A stretch of DNA of 8,870 bases from an uncultured Bacteroidales bacterium (GTDB taxonomy: Bacteria; Bacteroidota; Bacteroidia; Bacteroidales; Paludibacteraceae), in the NCBI GenBank assembly GCA_903912795.1, contig CAIWIS010000310.1:1-8870 (forward strand), given 5' to 3'. Below, piece after piece: positions 1 through 5,512 of the stretch (its first letter is position 1; every line of letters starts with the position of its first letter). Under the pieces are notes generated by a model, which did not search any database, was not told the origin of the DNA, and saw nothing but the letters and a program-made list of their open reading frames with translations. Both the position numbers and the translations under genes were made by a program.

Positions 1-48
1 CAGTAGAGAACATGTCTTTAAGCCCCCATTCGGGGGTTTGGGGGTCAT
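1..48 (-). CDS. possible N-terminus of a leftward gene, cut by the window edge
   Basis: A minus-strand ATG at 48-46 opens a frame that stays open for 16 codons to the window edge and reads MTPKPPNGGLKTCSLL. It lies about 54 nt downstream of a well-formed minus-strand promoter (102-133), which supports a real transcript leaving the window to the left. The Pro/Gly-rich start is dictated by C5 and G5 tracts that look like an intergenic repeat, so the true start codon may lie further left and this stretch may be untranslated leader. I do not recognise a protein family from 16 residues. The call rests on promoter position plus an open frame only. Confidence 0.3.
   Translation of the reverse strand, partial: MTPKPPNGGLKTCSLL
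21..44. repeat. C5/G5/G5 tract that can form alternative hairpins
   Basis: A C5 run (23-27) is followed after 4 nt by a G5 run (32-36) and, after TTT, by a second G5 run (40-44). The C5 tract can pair with either G5 tract, giving two exclusive hairpins. The GC content is strikingly unlike the AT-rich surroundings. On the minus strand it lies directly after the possible start codon at 48-46. From general familiarity it resembles C/G-tract intergenic repeats of Bacteroidota, but I cannot confirm that here. Confidence 0.45.
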
Positions 49-101
49 ATTCAAAATATATCACTTAATATTATTTATTACTTAAATGTATTTTTATAAT
101 G

Positions 102-133
102 CAAATATACATAAAAAGGTGGTGCCCCACAAA
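102..133 (-). promoter_or_regulatory. Bacteroidota-type promoter for a leftward gene outside the window
   Basis: On the minus strand TTTG (133-130) is followed after exactly 20 nt by TATATTTG (109-102), matching the Bacteroidota primary sigma factor pattern of a -33 TTTG and a -7 TAnnTTTG. It fires leftward toward the possible start codon at 48. The -33 element lies in the T-run of the ettA terminator, so terminator and promoter are packed together. Confidence 0.55.
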
Positions 134-168
134 AAAACCGAATTGCAATGAACACAATTCGGTTTTTT
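132..168 (-). terminator. intrinsic terminator of ettA
   Basis: A perfect 14-bp inverted repeat (132-145 with 155-168, core ACCGAATTG/CAATTCGGT) encloses a 9-nt loop. On the minus strand the stem ends in a run of T residues, as expected of a rho-independent terminator, 21 nt beyond the ettA stop codon. A 14-bp AT palindrome (171-184, CAAAAATATTTTTG) lies between the stop and the hairpin. The plus strand also ends in T6, so it could act in both directions. Confidence 0.85.
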
Positions 169-189
169 ATCAAAAATATTTTTGCTTAT

Positions 190-1860
190 TTATACAATAA
201 GTTTCTTGTACCGAATGCGTTTCGGCCCTTCATCTCCTAGTCGTCGTTTCTTGTTTTCTTCGTATTCCGAATACGATCCTTCGAATACAAAAATCTCTGA
301 ATTGCCTTCGAATGCAATAATATGTGTACAAATACGATCCAGAAACCAGCGGTCGTGCGATATAACTACGGCACATCCAGCAAAAGCTTCAAGGCCTTCC
401 TCTAAAGCTCTCAAGGTGTTTACATCAATATCGTTGGTTGGCTCATCCAATAGCAAAACGTTGGCTTCCGATTTTAAAGTAATAGCTAAGTGCAAGCGGT
501 TTCGTTCACCACCGGATAAAATGCCGCAAAGCTTTTCTTGGTCGCCACCTGCAAAATTGAAGCGCGATAAGTATGCTCTTGCATTAATCTCCTTACCTCC
601 TACACGTATAAATTCAGTTCCGCCCGATACTACTTGATACACCGTTTTTGTGGGGTCAATATCGGTATGACTTTGATCTACATAACCAATTTTTACTGTT
701 TCGCCTACTTCAAAAGTTCCTTTGTCGGCTTTTTCAAGTCCCATCATCAGTCTGAAGAGTGTGGTTTTACCGGCACCATTTGGTCCAATAATTCCAACAA
801 TTCCATTTGGTGGAAGCATAAAATTCAGATTCTCGAATAGTGATCGTTCACCAAACCCTTTATCAACGCCAATTGCTTCCACTACTTTATTTCCCAGTCG
901 AGGTCCATTCGGAATGAAAATTTCTAATTTCTCTTCTTTCTCCTTTTGGTCTTCGTTTATAAGTTTGTCATATGCTTCAATACGGGCTTTACCTTTGGCA
1001 TGACGAGCTTTTGGAGCCATGCGTACCCATTCCAATTCGCGTTCCAACGTTTTACGGCGTTTACTTGCTTGTTTTTCTTCGCCTGCCATGCGCGCTGTTT
1101 TTTGTTCTAGCCACGAGGTGTAATTCCCTTTCCAGGGAATTCCTTCGCCGCGGTCAAGTTCCAATATCCAGCCGGATACATTGTCAAGGAAATAGCGGTC
1201 GTGCGTAATGGCAATTACTGTACCCGCGTATTGCTGTAGGTAATGTTCCAACCATTCAACCGACTCAGCATCCAAGTGGTTGGTTGGCTCATCGAGCAAT
1301 AAAATATCGGGCTGGCGGAGCAATAAACGGCATAATGCAACCCTGCGGCGTTCACCTCCCGATAAAACCGATACTTTGGCATCTTCGTCGGGGCAACGAA
1401 GTGCGTCCATGGCACGCTCCAATTTGTTATCTAAATTCCATGCATCAGCATGGTCAAGTAGCTCCTGTAGTTCACCTTGACGGGCAATTAATGTGTCGAA
1501 ATCGGCATCGGGCTCTGCAAATTGTTCGTTGATGCGTTCGTATTCGGCAAGCATATCAACCACTTCTTGCACACCTTCTTGTACAATTTCTTTTACTGTT
1601 TTTTCGGGGTCGAGTTGTGGCTCTTGTTCGAGATAGCCTACCGAATAACCCGGCGAAAATACCACCTCGCCATCATACGTTTTTTCAACTCCGGCAATAA
1701 TCTTCAGTAAAGTTGATTTACCTGAACCATTTAAACCAATAATTCCAATTTTTGCTCCGTAAAAAAACGAGAGGTAGATATTGTTTAATACTTTTTTTTG
1801 TGGTGGATAGGTCTTGCTTACGCCCACCATCGAAAATATAACTTTTTTATCGTCAGACAT
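190..1860 (-). CDS. ettA: ABC-F ATPase EttA (energy-dependent translational throttle protein)
   Basis: The 556-residue protein has two ABC ATPase domains and no membrane segment, the ABC-F architecture. Domain 1 has Walker A GLNGSGKST at 42-50, signature LSGGE at 166-170 and Walker B ILLLDE at 186-191 with catalytic Glu191. Domain 2 has GPNGAGKTT at 359-367, LSGGE at 448-452 and LLLDE at 469-473 with Glu473. The charged linker at about 240-310 corresponds to the P-site-tRNA interaction motif, and a helical insertion at about 95-140 to the EttA arm. E. coli EttA is 555 residues, so the protein is full length. In that family it binds the ribosomal E site and gates entry into elongation according to the ATP/ADP ratio. 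It follows pckA on the same strand but has a terminator upstream and its own -7 element, so it is probably transcribed alone. The start is clear because MSDDKK leads directly into domain 1. Confidence 0.95.
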   Translation of the reverse strand: MSDDKKVIFSMVGVSKTYPPQKKVLNNIYLSFFYGAKIGIIGLNGSGKSTLLKIIAGVEKTYDGEVVFSPGYSVGYLEQEPQLDPEKTVKEIVQEGVQEVVDMLAEYERINEQFAEPDADFDTLIARQGELQELLDHADAWNLDNKLERAMDALRCPDEDAKVSVLSGGERRRVALCRLLLRQPDILLLDEPTNHLDAESVEWLEHYLQQYAGTVIAITHDRYFLDNVSGWILELDRGEGIPWKGNYTSWLEQKTARMAGEEKQASKRRKTLERELEWVRMAPKARHAKGKARIEAYDKLINEDQKEKEEKLEIFIPNGPRLGNKVVEAIGVDKGFGERSLFENLNFMLPPNGIVGIIGPNGAGKTTLFRLMMGLEKADKGTFEVGETVKIGYVDQSHTDIDPTKTVYQVVSGGTEFIRVGGKEINARAYLSRFNFAGGDQEKLCGILSGGERNRLHLAITLKSEANVLLLDEPTNDIDVNTLRALEEGLEAFAGCAVVISHDRWFLDRICTHIIAFEGNSEIFVFEGSYSEYEENKKRRLGDEGPKRIRYKKLIV

Positions 1861-1908
1861 TTAACTTGTAAAGTTTGTAAATGAATAATTCGTGTTTTAT
1901 TTGAACTG

Positions 1909-1916
1909 CAAAGATA
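1909..1916 (-). promoter_or_regulatory. -7 element of the ettA promoter
   Basis: TATCTTTG on the minus strand, 48 nt upstream of the ettA ATG, matches the Bacteroidota -7 consensus TAnnTTTG. No convincing TTTG lies 19-21 nt further upstream, where the sequence is an A-run on this strand, so only half of the promoter is visible. It lies beyond the pckA terminator, which supports independent transcription of ettA. Confidence 0.5.
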
Positions 1917-1961
1917 CAATATTTTTGAATACTTTTTTTTGAAAAATGATTAACACTAAGT

Positions 1962-2001
1962 AAAAGAGCTGTTCGAAGTACATCGAACAGCTCTTTTTTT
2001 T
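1962..2001 (-). terminator. intrinsic terminator between pckA and ettA
   Basis: A perfect 15-bp inverted repeat (1962-1976 with 1983-1997, core GAGCTGTTCGA/TCGAACAGCTC) has a 6-nt loop. It starts 43 nt past the pckA stop codon. On the minus strand the stem ends in T4; the longer T-run lies on the plus side (1994-2001). The position and the very stable stem make termination of pckA the likely role. Confidence 0.8.
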
Positions 2002-2002
2002 A

Positions 2003-2037
2003 TTAGTCTTGAATCTTTGTTCTTGACTCTTTTGTCT
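2003..2037 (-). repeat. degenerate 7-nt periodic array after pckA
   Basis: Read on the pckA coding strand, starting 3 nt after the stop codon, five consecutive 7-nt units all begin with AGA; the third and fourth are AGAACAA and AGATTCA. The units are not identical, so this is a periodic rather than a simple tandem repeat. The 18-nt stretch AGAACAAAGATTCAAGAC (2023-2006) occurs identically after umuD at 6840-6823. The array fills almost the whole gap between the pckA stop codon and its terminator. Confidence 0.7.
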
Positions 2038-2040
2038 TTC

Positions 2041-3636
2041 TTACAATTGTGGTCCAGATGGAATCAAAGATTTTGCTTCGCAATTGTCACAATACTGTTC
2101 GAAGTTTTTGATGTATTTAGCAGCAAGCGATTTTGCTTTAGTTTCCCATTCTGCAACATCTGCATAAGTATCACGTGGATCAAGAATACCACCATCAACA
2201 TTGTTCAATGCAGTTGGTGCTACAAGATTCAAAATTGGGATATGAACTGTAGGAGCATTTTCGATTGAACCATCGATGATAGCATCGATAATTGCACGTG
2301 TGTTTTTCAACGAAATACGTTTTCCTGTTCCGTTCCAACCTGTGTTTACCAAGTAAACTTTAGCGTTGTGTTCTTTAGCTTTTCCAATCAATGTTTTTGC
2401 ATACATAGTTGGGTGTAAAGTTAAGAAAGCCTCACCAAATGCAGGAGAGAATGATGGAACTGGTTCAGTAATACCACGTTCTGTTCCGGCTAATTTTGAA
2501 GTAAAGCCTGATAAGAAGTGATATTGAGCTGATTGTTCGTCCAAAATTGATACCGGAGGCAATACACCAAATGCATCGGCCGACAAGTAAATAATTTTTG
2601 AAGCGTGTCCGGCACGTGAAGGAGAAACAATTTTATTGATATGATAAATAGGATATGAAACACGGGTGTTTTCTGTTTTCGAAGCAGCAGCAGTGTAGTC
2701 AGGAGTACCATCAGCACCAACTGTTACGTTTTCCAACAAAGCATCACGGCGGATAGCTCTCCAGATATCTGGTTCTTTATCCATTTCCAAATCGATAACT
2801 TTTGCATAGCAACCACCTTCGTAGTTAAATACACCATTATCGTCCCAGCCATGTTCGTCATCGCCAATAAGGTAACGTTTTGGGTCAGCCGATAGGGTAG
2901 TTTTACCTGTTCCTGAAAGTCCGAAGAAAATAGCTACATCACCATCTTTACCAACATTGGCCGAACAGTGCATCGAAGCCATACCTCTTAAAGGCAAATA
3001 GTAGTTTTGCAATGCAAAAATACCTTTTTTCATTTCACCACCATACCAAGTGCCACCAATAACTTGCATTTTGGTAGTCATATTAAACAAGGTAAATACT
3101 TCAGAGTTTAAGCCTTGTTCTTTCCAGTTTGGATTGGTAGTTTTAGAGCCATTCAAACATACAAAATCAGGTTCGCCGTAGTTAGCCAATTCATAATGCG
3201 AAGGACGGATAAACATGTTAGTAACAAAGTGAGCTTGCCATGCAACTTCCATAATAAAACGCACTTTCAAACGAGTATCTTCGTTAGTACCGCAATATGT
3301 ATCAACTACATACAATTTTTTTGCAGTCGAAAGTTGTGTTGTTACTAAGTTTTTACAATGTTCAAAAACTTCGGGAGTTGTAGGGCGATTAATTACGCCA
3401 TCCCACCATAAATGCTCATCGGTTACTGCATCTTTTACAAAAAATTTATCCTTAGGTGAACGTCCAGTGAATTTACCTGTATCAACCGATACAGCACCTG
3501 ATGTAGTTAAAACACCTTTTTCAAATCCTTCGTTGGCAGGATCAATTTCTGCCTGAAATAATTCTTCGTAAGTTGGATTGTGTACAATTTCAATATTGCC
3601 CACAATGCCATACTTGCTTAAATCCAAGTTTGCCAT
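2041..3636 (-). CDS. pckA: phosphoenolpyruvate carboxykinase (ATP)
   Basis: This 531-residue cytosolic enzyme interconverts oxaloacetate plus ATP with PEP, CO2 and ADP. It serves gluconeogenesis, or in many fermentative Bacteroidota the reverse, CO2-fixing step toward succinate. The ATP-type P-loop GLSGTGKTT is at 239-247 and the metal-binding kinase-2 motif LIGDDEHGW at 256-264. Residues matching the E. coli active site are visible: Arg59 in GRSPKD, Tyr198 and Lys203/Lys204 in WYGGEMKK, His223 in MHCSANVG and Asp259/Asp260. The adenine/C-terminal segment NTGWNGTGKR is at 431-440. Length fits the family (about 530-540), and all key residues are present. The Cys pair in YCDNC near the C-terminus is not a feature I know as conserved. 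The start MANLDLSKYG follows an A-rich leader with no Shine-Dalgarno site. The gene has its own promoter and terminator, so it is probably monocistronic. Confidence 0.97.
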   Translation of the reverse strand: MANLDLSKYGIVGNIEIVHNPTYEELFQAEIDPANEGFEKGVLTTSGAVSVDTGKFTGRSPKDKFFVKDAVTDEHLWWDGVINRPTTPEVFEHCKNLVTTQLSTAKKLYVVDTYCGTNEDTRLKVRFIMEVAWQAHFVTNMFIRPSHYELANYGEPDFVCLNGSKTTNPNWKEQGLNSEVFTLFNMTTKMQVIGGTWYGGEMKKGIFALQNYYLPLRGMASMHCSANVGKDGDVAIFFGLSGTGKTTLSADPKRYLIGDDEHGWDDNGVFNYEGGCYAKVIDLEMDKEPDIWRAIRRDALLENVTVGADGTPDYTAAASKTENTRVSYPIYHINKIVSPSRAGHASKIIYLSADAFGVLPPVSILDEQSAQYHFLSGFTSKLAGTERGITEPVPSFSPAFGEAFLTLHPTMYAKTLIGKAKEHNAKVYLVNTGWNGTGKRISLKNTRAIIDAIIDGSIENAPTVHIPILNLVAPTALNNVDGGILDPRDTYADVAEWETKAKSLAAKYIKNFEQYCDNCEAKSLIPSGPQL

Positions 3637-3705
3637 TTTGTTTTTTTTTAAATGAATTATATGTTTATTTATTCTCTCTCAATTTTGAGCCTTGTTAAGA
3701 CGATA

Positions 3706-3736
3706 CAAAAATACTACAATTATTTAGTATCTGAAA
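3706..3736 (-). promoter_or_regulatory. probable pckA promoter
   Basis: On the minus strand TATTTTTG (3713-3706) matches the -7 consensus TAnnTTTG. A TTTC (3736-3733), one base off the -33 TTTG, lies 19 nt upstream. The predicted transcript would have a leader of roughly 60-65 nt before the pckA ATG at 3636. Confidence 0.5.
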
Positions 3737-3794
3737 CTAATTAGAGAAATATTTCTTTATTTAAACATAAAAATAATATTCCTATCTTGTGATG

Positions 3795-3814
3795 TGTAAT
3801 TTTTTAAAATTACA
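3795..3814. promoter_or_regulatory. perfect 9+2+9 palindrome, candidate operator
   Basis: TGTAATTTT, TT and AAAATTACA form a perfect inverted repeat of 20 nt. It sits between the two divergent promoters, about 60 bp upstream of the pckA -33 region and 69 bp upstream of the winged-helix -33 element. No T-run follows, so it is not an ordinary terminator. The dyad size suits a dimeric regulator, but no protein can be assigned, and AT-rich DNA yields such palindromes by chance more readily. Confidence 0.4.
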
Positions 3815-3882
3815 TTATTATTACACTAAGCCTAATATTATGATCGTGTTTAGTAATAATAATTGAATAATATGTTATAAAA

Positions 3883-3913
3883 TTGTGTTATACAACATAT
3901 TTATGTATCTTTG
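3883..3913 (+). promoter_or_regulatory. promoter of the winged-helix gene
   Basis: TTG (3883-3885) is followed after 20 nt by TATCTTTG (3906-3913), a full match to the Bacteroidota -33/-7 arrangement. Transcription would start near 3920, giving a leader of about 35 nt before the ATG at 3956. This position decides the start codon, since the upstream in-frame TTG lies within the promoter. Confidence 0.75.
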
Positions 3914-3955
3914 TGCCGAAATTGTTTAGTATACAACTTAAAAACTCAAACTTTT

Positions 3956-4153
3956 ATGTTAAACGAAAAGATTGGAAACAATGCCGGTTTAGTATGGAGC
4001 GCATTGACAGTAGGCGAGCAAAATGTCAAAGCTGTTAAAAAAGCCACTAAATTAACCGAAAAAGATTTAAACCTTGCATTAGGTTGGTTAGCCCGTGAAG
4101 GCAAAATTAGCTTTGCCGAAGCTGAAGGAGAATTGTTTGTTGCGCTAGTGTAA
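3956..4153 (+). CDS. small winged helix-turn-helix protein (DUF2582-like)
   Basis: The 65-residue protein starts MLNEKIGNNAGLVW and carries the pattern KKATKLTEKDLNLALGWLAREGKI at about 28-51, which I recognise from the small winged-helix family annotated as DUF2582 in Bacteroidota. Three helices (about 7-17, 22-31, 34-47) and a short beta wing (about 49-65) account for the whole protein. Such a single domain could bind nucleic acid or act as a protein-interaction module; its function is not known to me. The ATG at 3956 is preferred because upstream codons overlap the promoter. It has its own promoter and terminator, hence is monocistronic. Being divergent from pckA raises the possibility that it acts on the shared region, but nothing in the sequence proves that. 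Family call is from memory. Confidence 0.85.
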   Translation: MLNEKIGNNAGLVWSALTVGEQNVKAVKKATKLTEKDLNLALGWLAREGKISFAEAEGELFVALV

Positions 4154-4174
4154 TACAGCGAAGACTTAAATTAG

Positions 4175-4208
4175 GCAGGCTAACTGGTTGTTGGTCTGCT
4201 TTTTTTTT
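4175..4208 (+). terminator. intrinsic terminator of the winged-helix gene
   Basis: GCAGGCTAAC (4175-4184) pairs with GTTGGTCTGC (4190-4199) over 10 bp, including two G-T pairs, around a 5-nt loop, followed by nine T residues (4200-4208). It begins 21 nt after the stop codon. Confidence 0.85.
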
Positions 4209-4246
4209 GTTAATTTTGAAAATGCGGCAATTTTTTATTCAAAAAA

Positions 4247-4278
4247 TTTCGGAAATTCAAAAAATGGACTTATCTTTG
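4247..4278 (+). promoter_or_regulatory. promoter of the tRNA unit
   Basis: TATCTTTG (4271-4278) is a perfect -7 element, with TTTC (4247-4250) 20 nt upstream as a near-consensus -33. Transcription would start about 4285 and run through the tRNA-Gly remnant, tRNA-Gly and tRNA-Leu. I see no other full promoter before tRNA-Leu. Confidence 0.65.
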
Positions 4279-4292
4279 CACCCGCTTTGGAT

Positions 4293-4320
4293 AATTAACA
4301 ATTAATAATTGATAATTAAA
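4293..4320 (+). repeat. 7-nt periodic AATT array before the tRNA remnant
   Basis: Four consecutive heptamers all begin with AATT: AATTAAC, AATTAAT, AATTGAT and AATTAAA. The array sits between the predicted transcription start of the tRNA unit and the 5'-half tRNA. Its period matches the other three spacer arrays in the window, though the heptamer differs. Low complexity makes an isolated case weak; the recurrence of period 7 elsewhere strengthens it. Confidence 0.55.
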
Positions 4321-4324
4321 AACT

Positions 4325-4392
<68 letters not shown>

Positions 4393-4435
4393 TACACAAT
4401 TAATCAGCGGATTATTTGAATACCAAAAACAAATT

Positions 4436-4508
<73 letters not shown>

Positions 4509-4534
4509 CAATCGAAAACAAAGACAACTTTGGT

Positions 4535-4590
4535 AACGGGACGAGAAGTTTATCCCGATTATTATCGGGAAGTCCCGTTTTTCGCTCAAT
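4535..4590 (+). repeat. hairpin carrying a duplicated tRNA-Gly 3' end
   Basis: Positions 4571-4590 (AGTCCCGTTTTTCGCTCAAT) repeat 4493-4512 exactly: the T-arm 3' strand, acceptor 3' strand and 4 flanking nt of tRNA-Gly. The copy is the descending arm of a hairpin. AACGGGAC (4535-4542) pairs with GTCCCGTT (4572-4579), and an inner stem TCCCGAT/ATCGGGA (4553-4559/4564-4570) has a 4-nt loop. Ten unpaired nt lie on the left side. The hairpin is followed by a T-run, so it may attenuate transcription between the two tRNAs. The left arm could also pair with the true tRNA-Gly 3' strand. Confidence 0.75.
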
Positions 4591-4607
4591 TTTTTAGAGT
4601 TTATCTT

Positions 4608-4690
4608 GCCCGGATGGTGGAATGGTAGACACGAAGGACTTAAAATCCTTTGGCTTCACGGCTGTGCGGGTTCAAGTCCCGCTTCGGGTA
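4608..4690 (+). tRNA. tRNA-Leu (anticodon TAA)
   Basis: The 83-nt class II tRNA has acceptor GCCCGGA (4608-4614) paired with TTCGGGT (4683-4689), including a G-T first pair. The anticodon stem AAGGA/TCCTT carries loop CTTAAAA, anticodon TAA. A long variable arm (TGGCTTCACGGCT) and T arm GCGGG-TTCAAGT-CCCGC follow. The discriminator is A4690; CCA is not encoded. It reads TTA/TTG leucine codons. It lies 99 nt after tRNA-Gly and is probably cotranscribed with it. Confidence 0.97.
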
Positions 4691-4710
4691 CAACGGTAGA
4701 ATGTTAATGT

Positions 4711-4746
4711 AAAAACCCAACTAATTTTCAATTAGTTGGGTTTTTT
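4711..4746. terminator. bidirectional terminator between the tRNA unit and the SRAP gene
   Basis: CCCAACTAAT (4716-4725) pairs perfectly with ATTAGTTGGG (4731-4740) around a 5-nt loop. It has A5 on the left and T6 on the right, giving a U-run in both directions. It ends the tRNA transcript 20 nt after tRNA-Leu and can end the leftward damage-tolerance cluster, whose last stop codon is about 70 nt away. The remaining 4747-4813 holds nothing I recognise. Confidence 0.9.
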
Positions 4747-4813
4747 GCGTTTGATGATTGCACGGCATTTGCACAATATCAAACTTCCTCACACCCTCTG
4801 AACCACGAAGTTT

Positions 4814-5449
4814 TTAAAAAAGGCTAAGTTGTTCAAAGGCTTGTTCGTTTATTTTGCGGGCTTGTAGCAGATGATTGCATATAATTGTTTCGCCAGAGCG
4901 TAACCATTCGTTTTCGGCTGATGGGTCGATTATTACGGGCATTCGTTTTTTGGTGTTGTGTATTTCGGACATTAACTCGTTGGCGGCTGTAGTGAGAATG
5001 CTAAATGTGTATAGCGATTTGCCCGATGAGCGTTCGGTCCATGAGCTCCATAAACCTGCTAACGAGAATATTGCTTCGTCGGGTAGGTGTAGCAAGTATT
5101 TCTGTTTCGATTTTCCTTTCGAGTCAAGCCATTTCCATTCGTAAAAACCGTCGGACGGAATCAAACATCGTTGTTGGGTGTAGTTTCGGAACGACGATTT
5201 TTCGTTTATAGTCTCCATGCGGGCATTCAATGTGTTTTTCTGATTACTAGCGTCGCTGGCCCAATGTGGTATAAGACCCCATTGGAAAAATTGAAATTTC
5301 GCTGGCTCAATATTGGAAATTACTGCCATACTCGGATGCTGAAATCCATTAAAATCGCCTGTTTTTAAAAGTGAAGCATCATCGAATTTTGCTTGGTAGC
5401 GTTTTTCGAGTGCCTGAGCATCTTTTGATTGTTTGGAGTGGAAACACAT
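4814..5449 (-). CDS. SRAP-domain protein (YedK/HMCES family, abasic-site crosslinking)
   Basis: The 211-residue protein is a complete SRAP domain. Cys2, exposed after Met removal, is the residue that forms the thiazolidine link with an abasic site in single-stranded DNA in this family. Other active-site residues are visible: Asn75 and Arg77 in NARMET (75-80), Glu104 in GFYEW (101-105) and His164 before the MPVI motif (170-173). WGLIPHW (57-63) and RCLIPSDGFYEW are family signatures. His164 and the MPVI motif are separated by NTKKR, slightly longer than the IHDRMPVI spacing I remember from E. coli YedK. The start is fixed by the need for Cys at position 2. It is last in the cluster helicase-umuD-umuC-SRAP, 63 nt after umuC, and pairing with a translesion polymerase fits a role at damaged replication forks. 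The name of the family, SOS response-associated peptidase, reflects such gene neighbourhoods. Confidence 0.95.
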   Translation of the reverse strand: MCFHSKQSKDAQALEKRYQAKFDDASLLKTGDFNGFQHPSMAVISNIEPAKFQFFQWGLIPHWASDASNQKNTLNARMETINEKSSFRNYTQQRCLIPSDGFYEWKWLDSKGKSKQKYLLHLPDEAIFSLAGLWSSWTERSSGKSLYTFSILTTAANELMSEIHNTKKRMPVIIDPSAENEWLRSGETIICNHLLQARKINEQAFEQLSLF

Positions 5450-5454
5450 AGATT

Positions 5455-5510
5455 AGTTATGAGTATAGAGTTATGAGTATAGAGTTATGAGTATAGAATT
5501 ATGAGTATAG
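5455..5510 (-). repeat. tandem array of alternating heptamers between umuC and the SRAP gene
   Basis: On the coding strand eight heptamers alternate CTATACT and CATAACT, making four 14-nt units; one unit has CATAATT, a single C-to-T change. A partial unit runs through the umuC stop codon (5513-5515). The array ends 5 nt before the SRAP start codon, so it constitutes nearly the whole spacer. CATAACT contains TAA, and 14 is not a multiple of three, so stops occur in all three frames. Near-identity of the units suggests recent expansion. Confidence 0.95.
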
Positions 5511-5512
5511 AG

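Larger units (their letters stand above)
3637..3955. other. 319-bp divergent intergenic region between pckA and the winged-helix gene
   Basis: This very AT-rich stretch has no plausible gene. It holds the leftward pckA promoter (3706-3736), a perfect 20-nt palindrome (3795-3814), an imperfect AT-rich inverted repeat (3814-3829 with 3850-3863, 2-nt bulge, 20-nt loop) and the rightward promoter of the winged-helix gene (3883-3913). The frame of the winged-helix gene opens upstream at a TTG (3911), but that codon lies inside the -7 element and cannot be the start. Confidence 0.7.

Noticed and set aside
182..637. 151-residue plus-strand frame antisense to ettA, and the other long frames opposite ettA, pckA, umuC, umuD and the helicase
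   Set aside because: They overlap strongly supported genes on the other strand, lack promoters and recognisable domains, and look like shadows of codon bias.
3911..3955. Upstream TTG start giving an 80-residue version of the winged-helix protein
   Set aside because: The TTG lies within the -7 promoter element, so it would not be in the transcript; the family-like sequence begins at the ATG at 3956.
4580..4607. Separate promoter for tRNA-Leu (TATCTTG at 4601-4608 region)
   Set aside because: It lacks one T of the TAnnTTTG consensus, overlaps the tRNA start and has no -33 partner; cotranscription with tRNA-Gly is simpler.
5455..5510. CRISPR array
   Set aside because: Units are 14 nt, directly adjacent and without unique spacers; there are no cas genes in the window.
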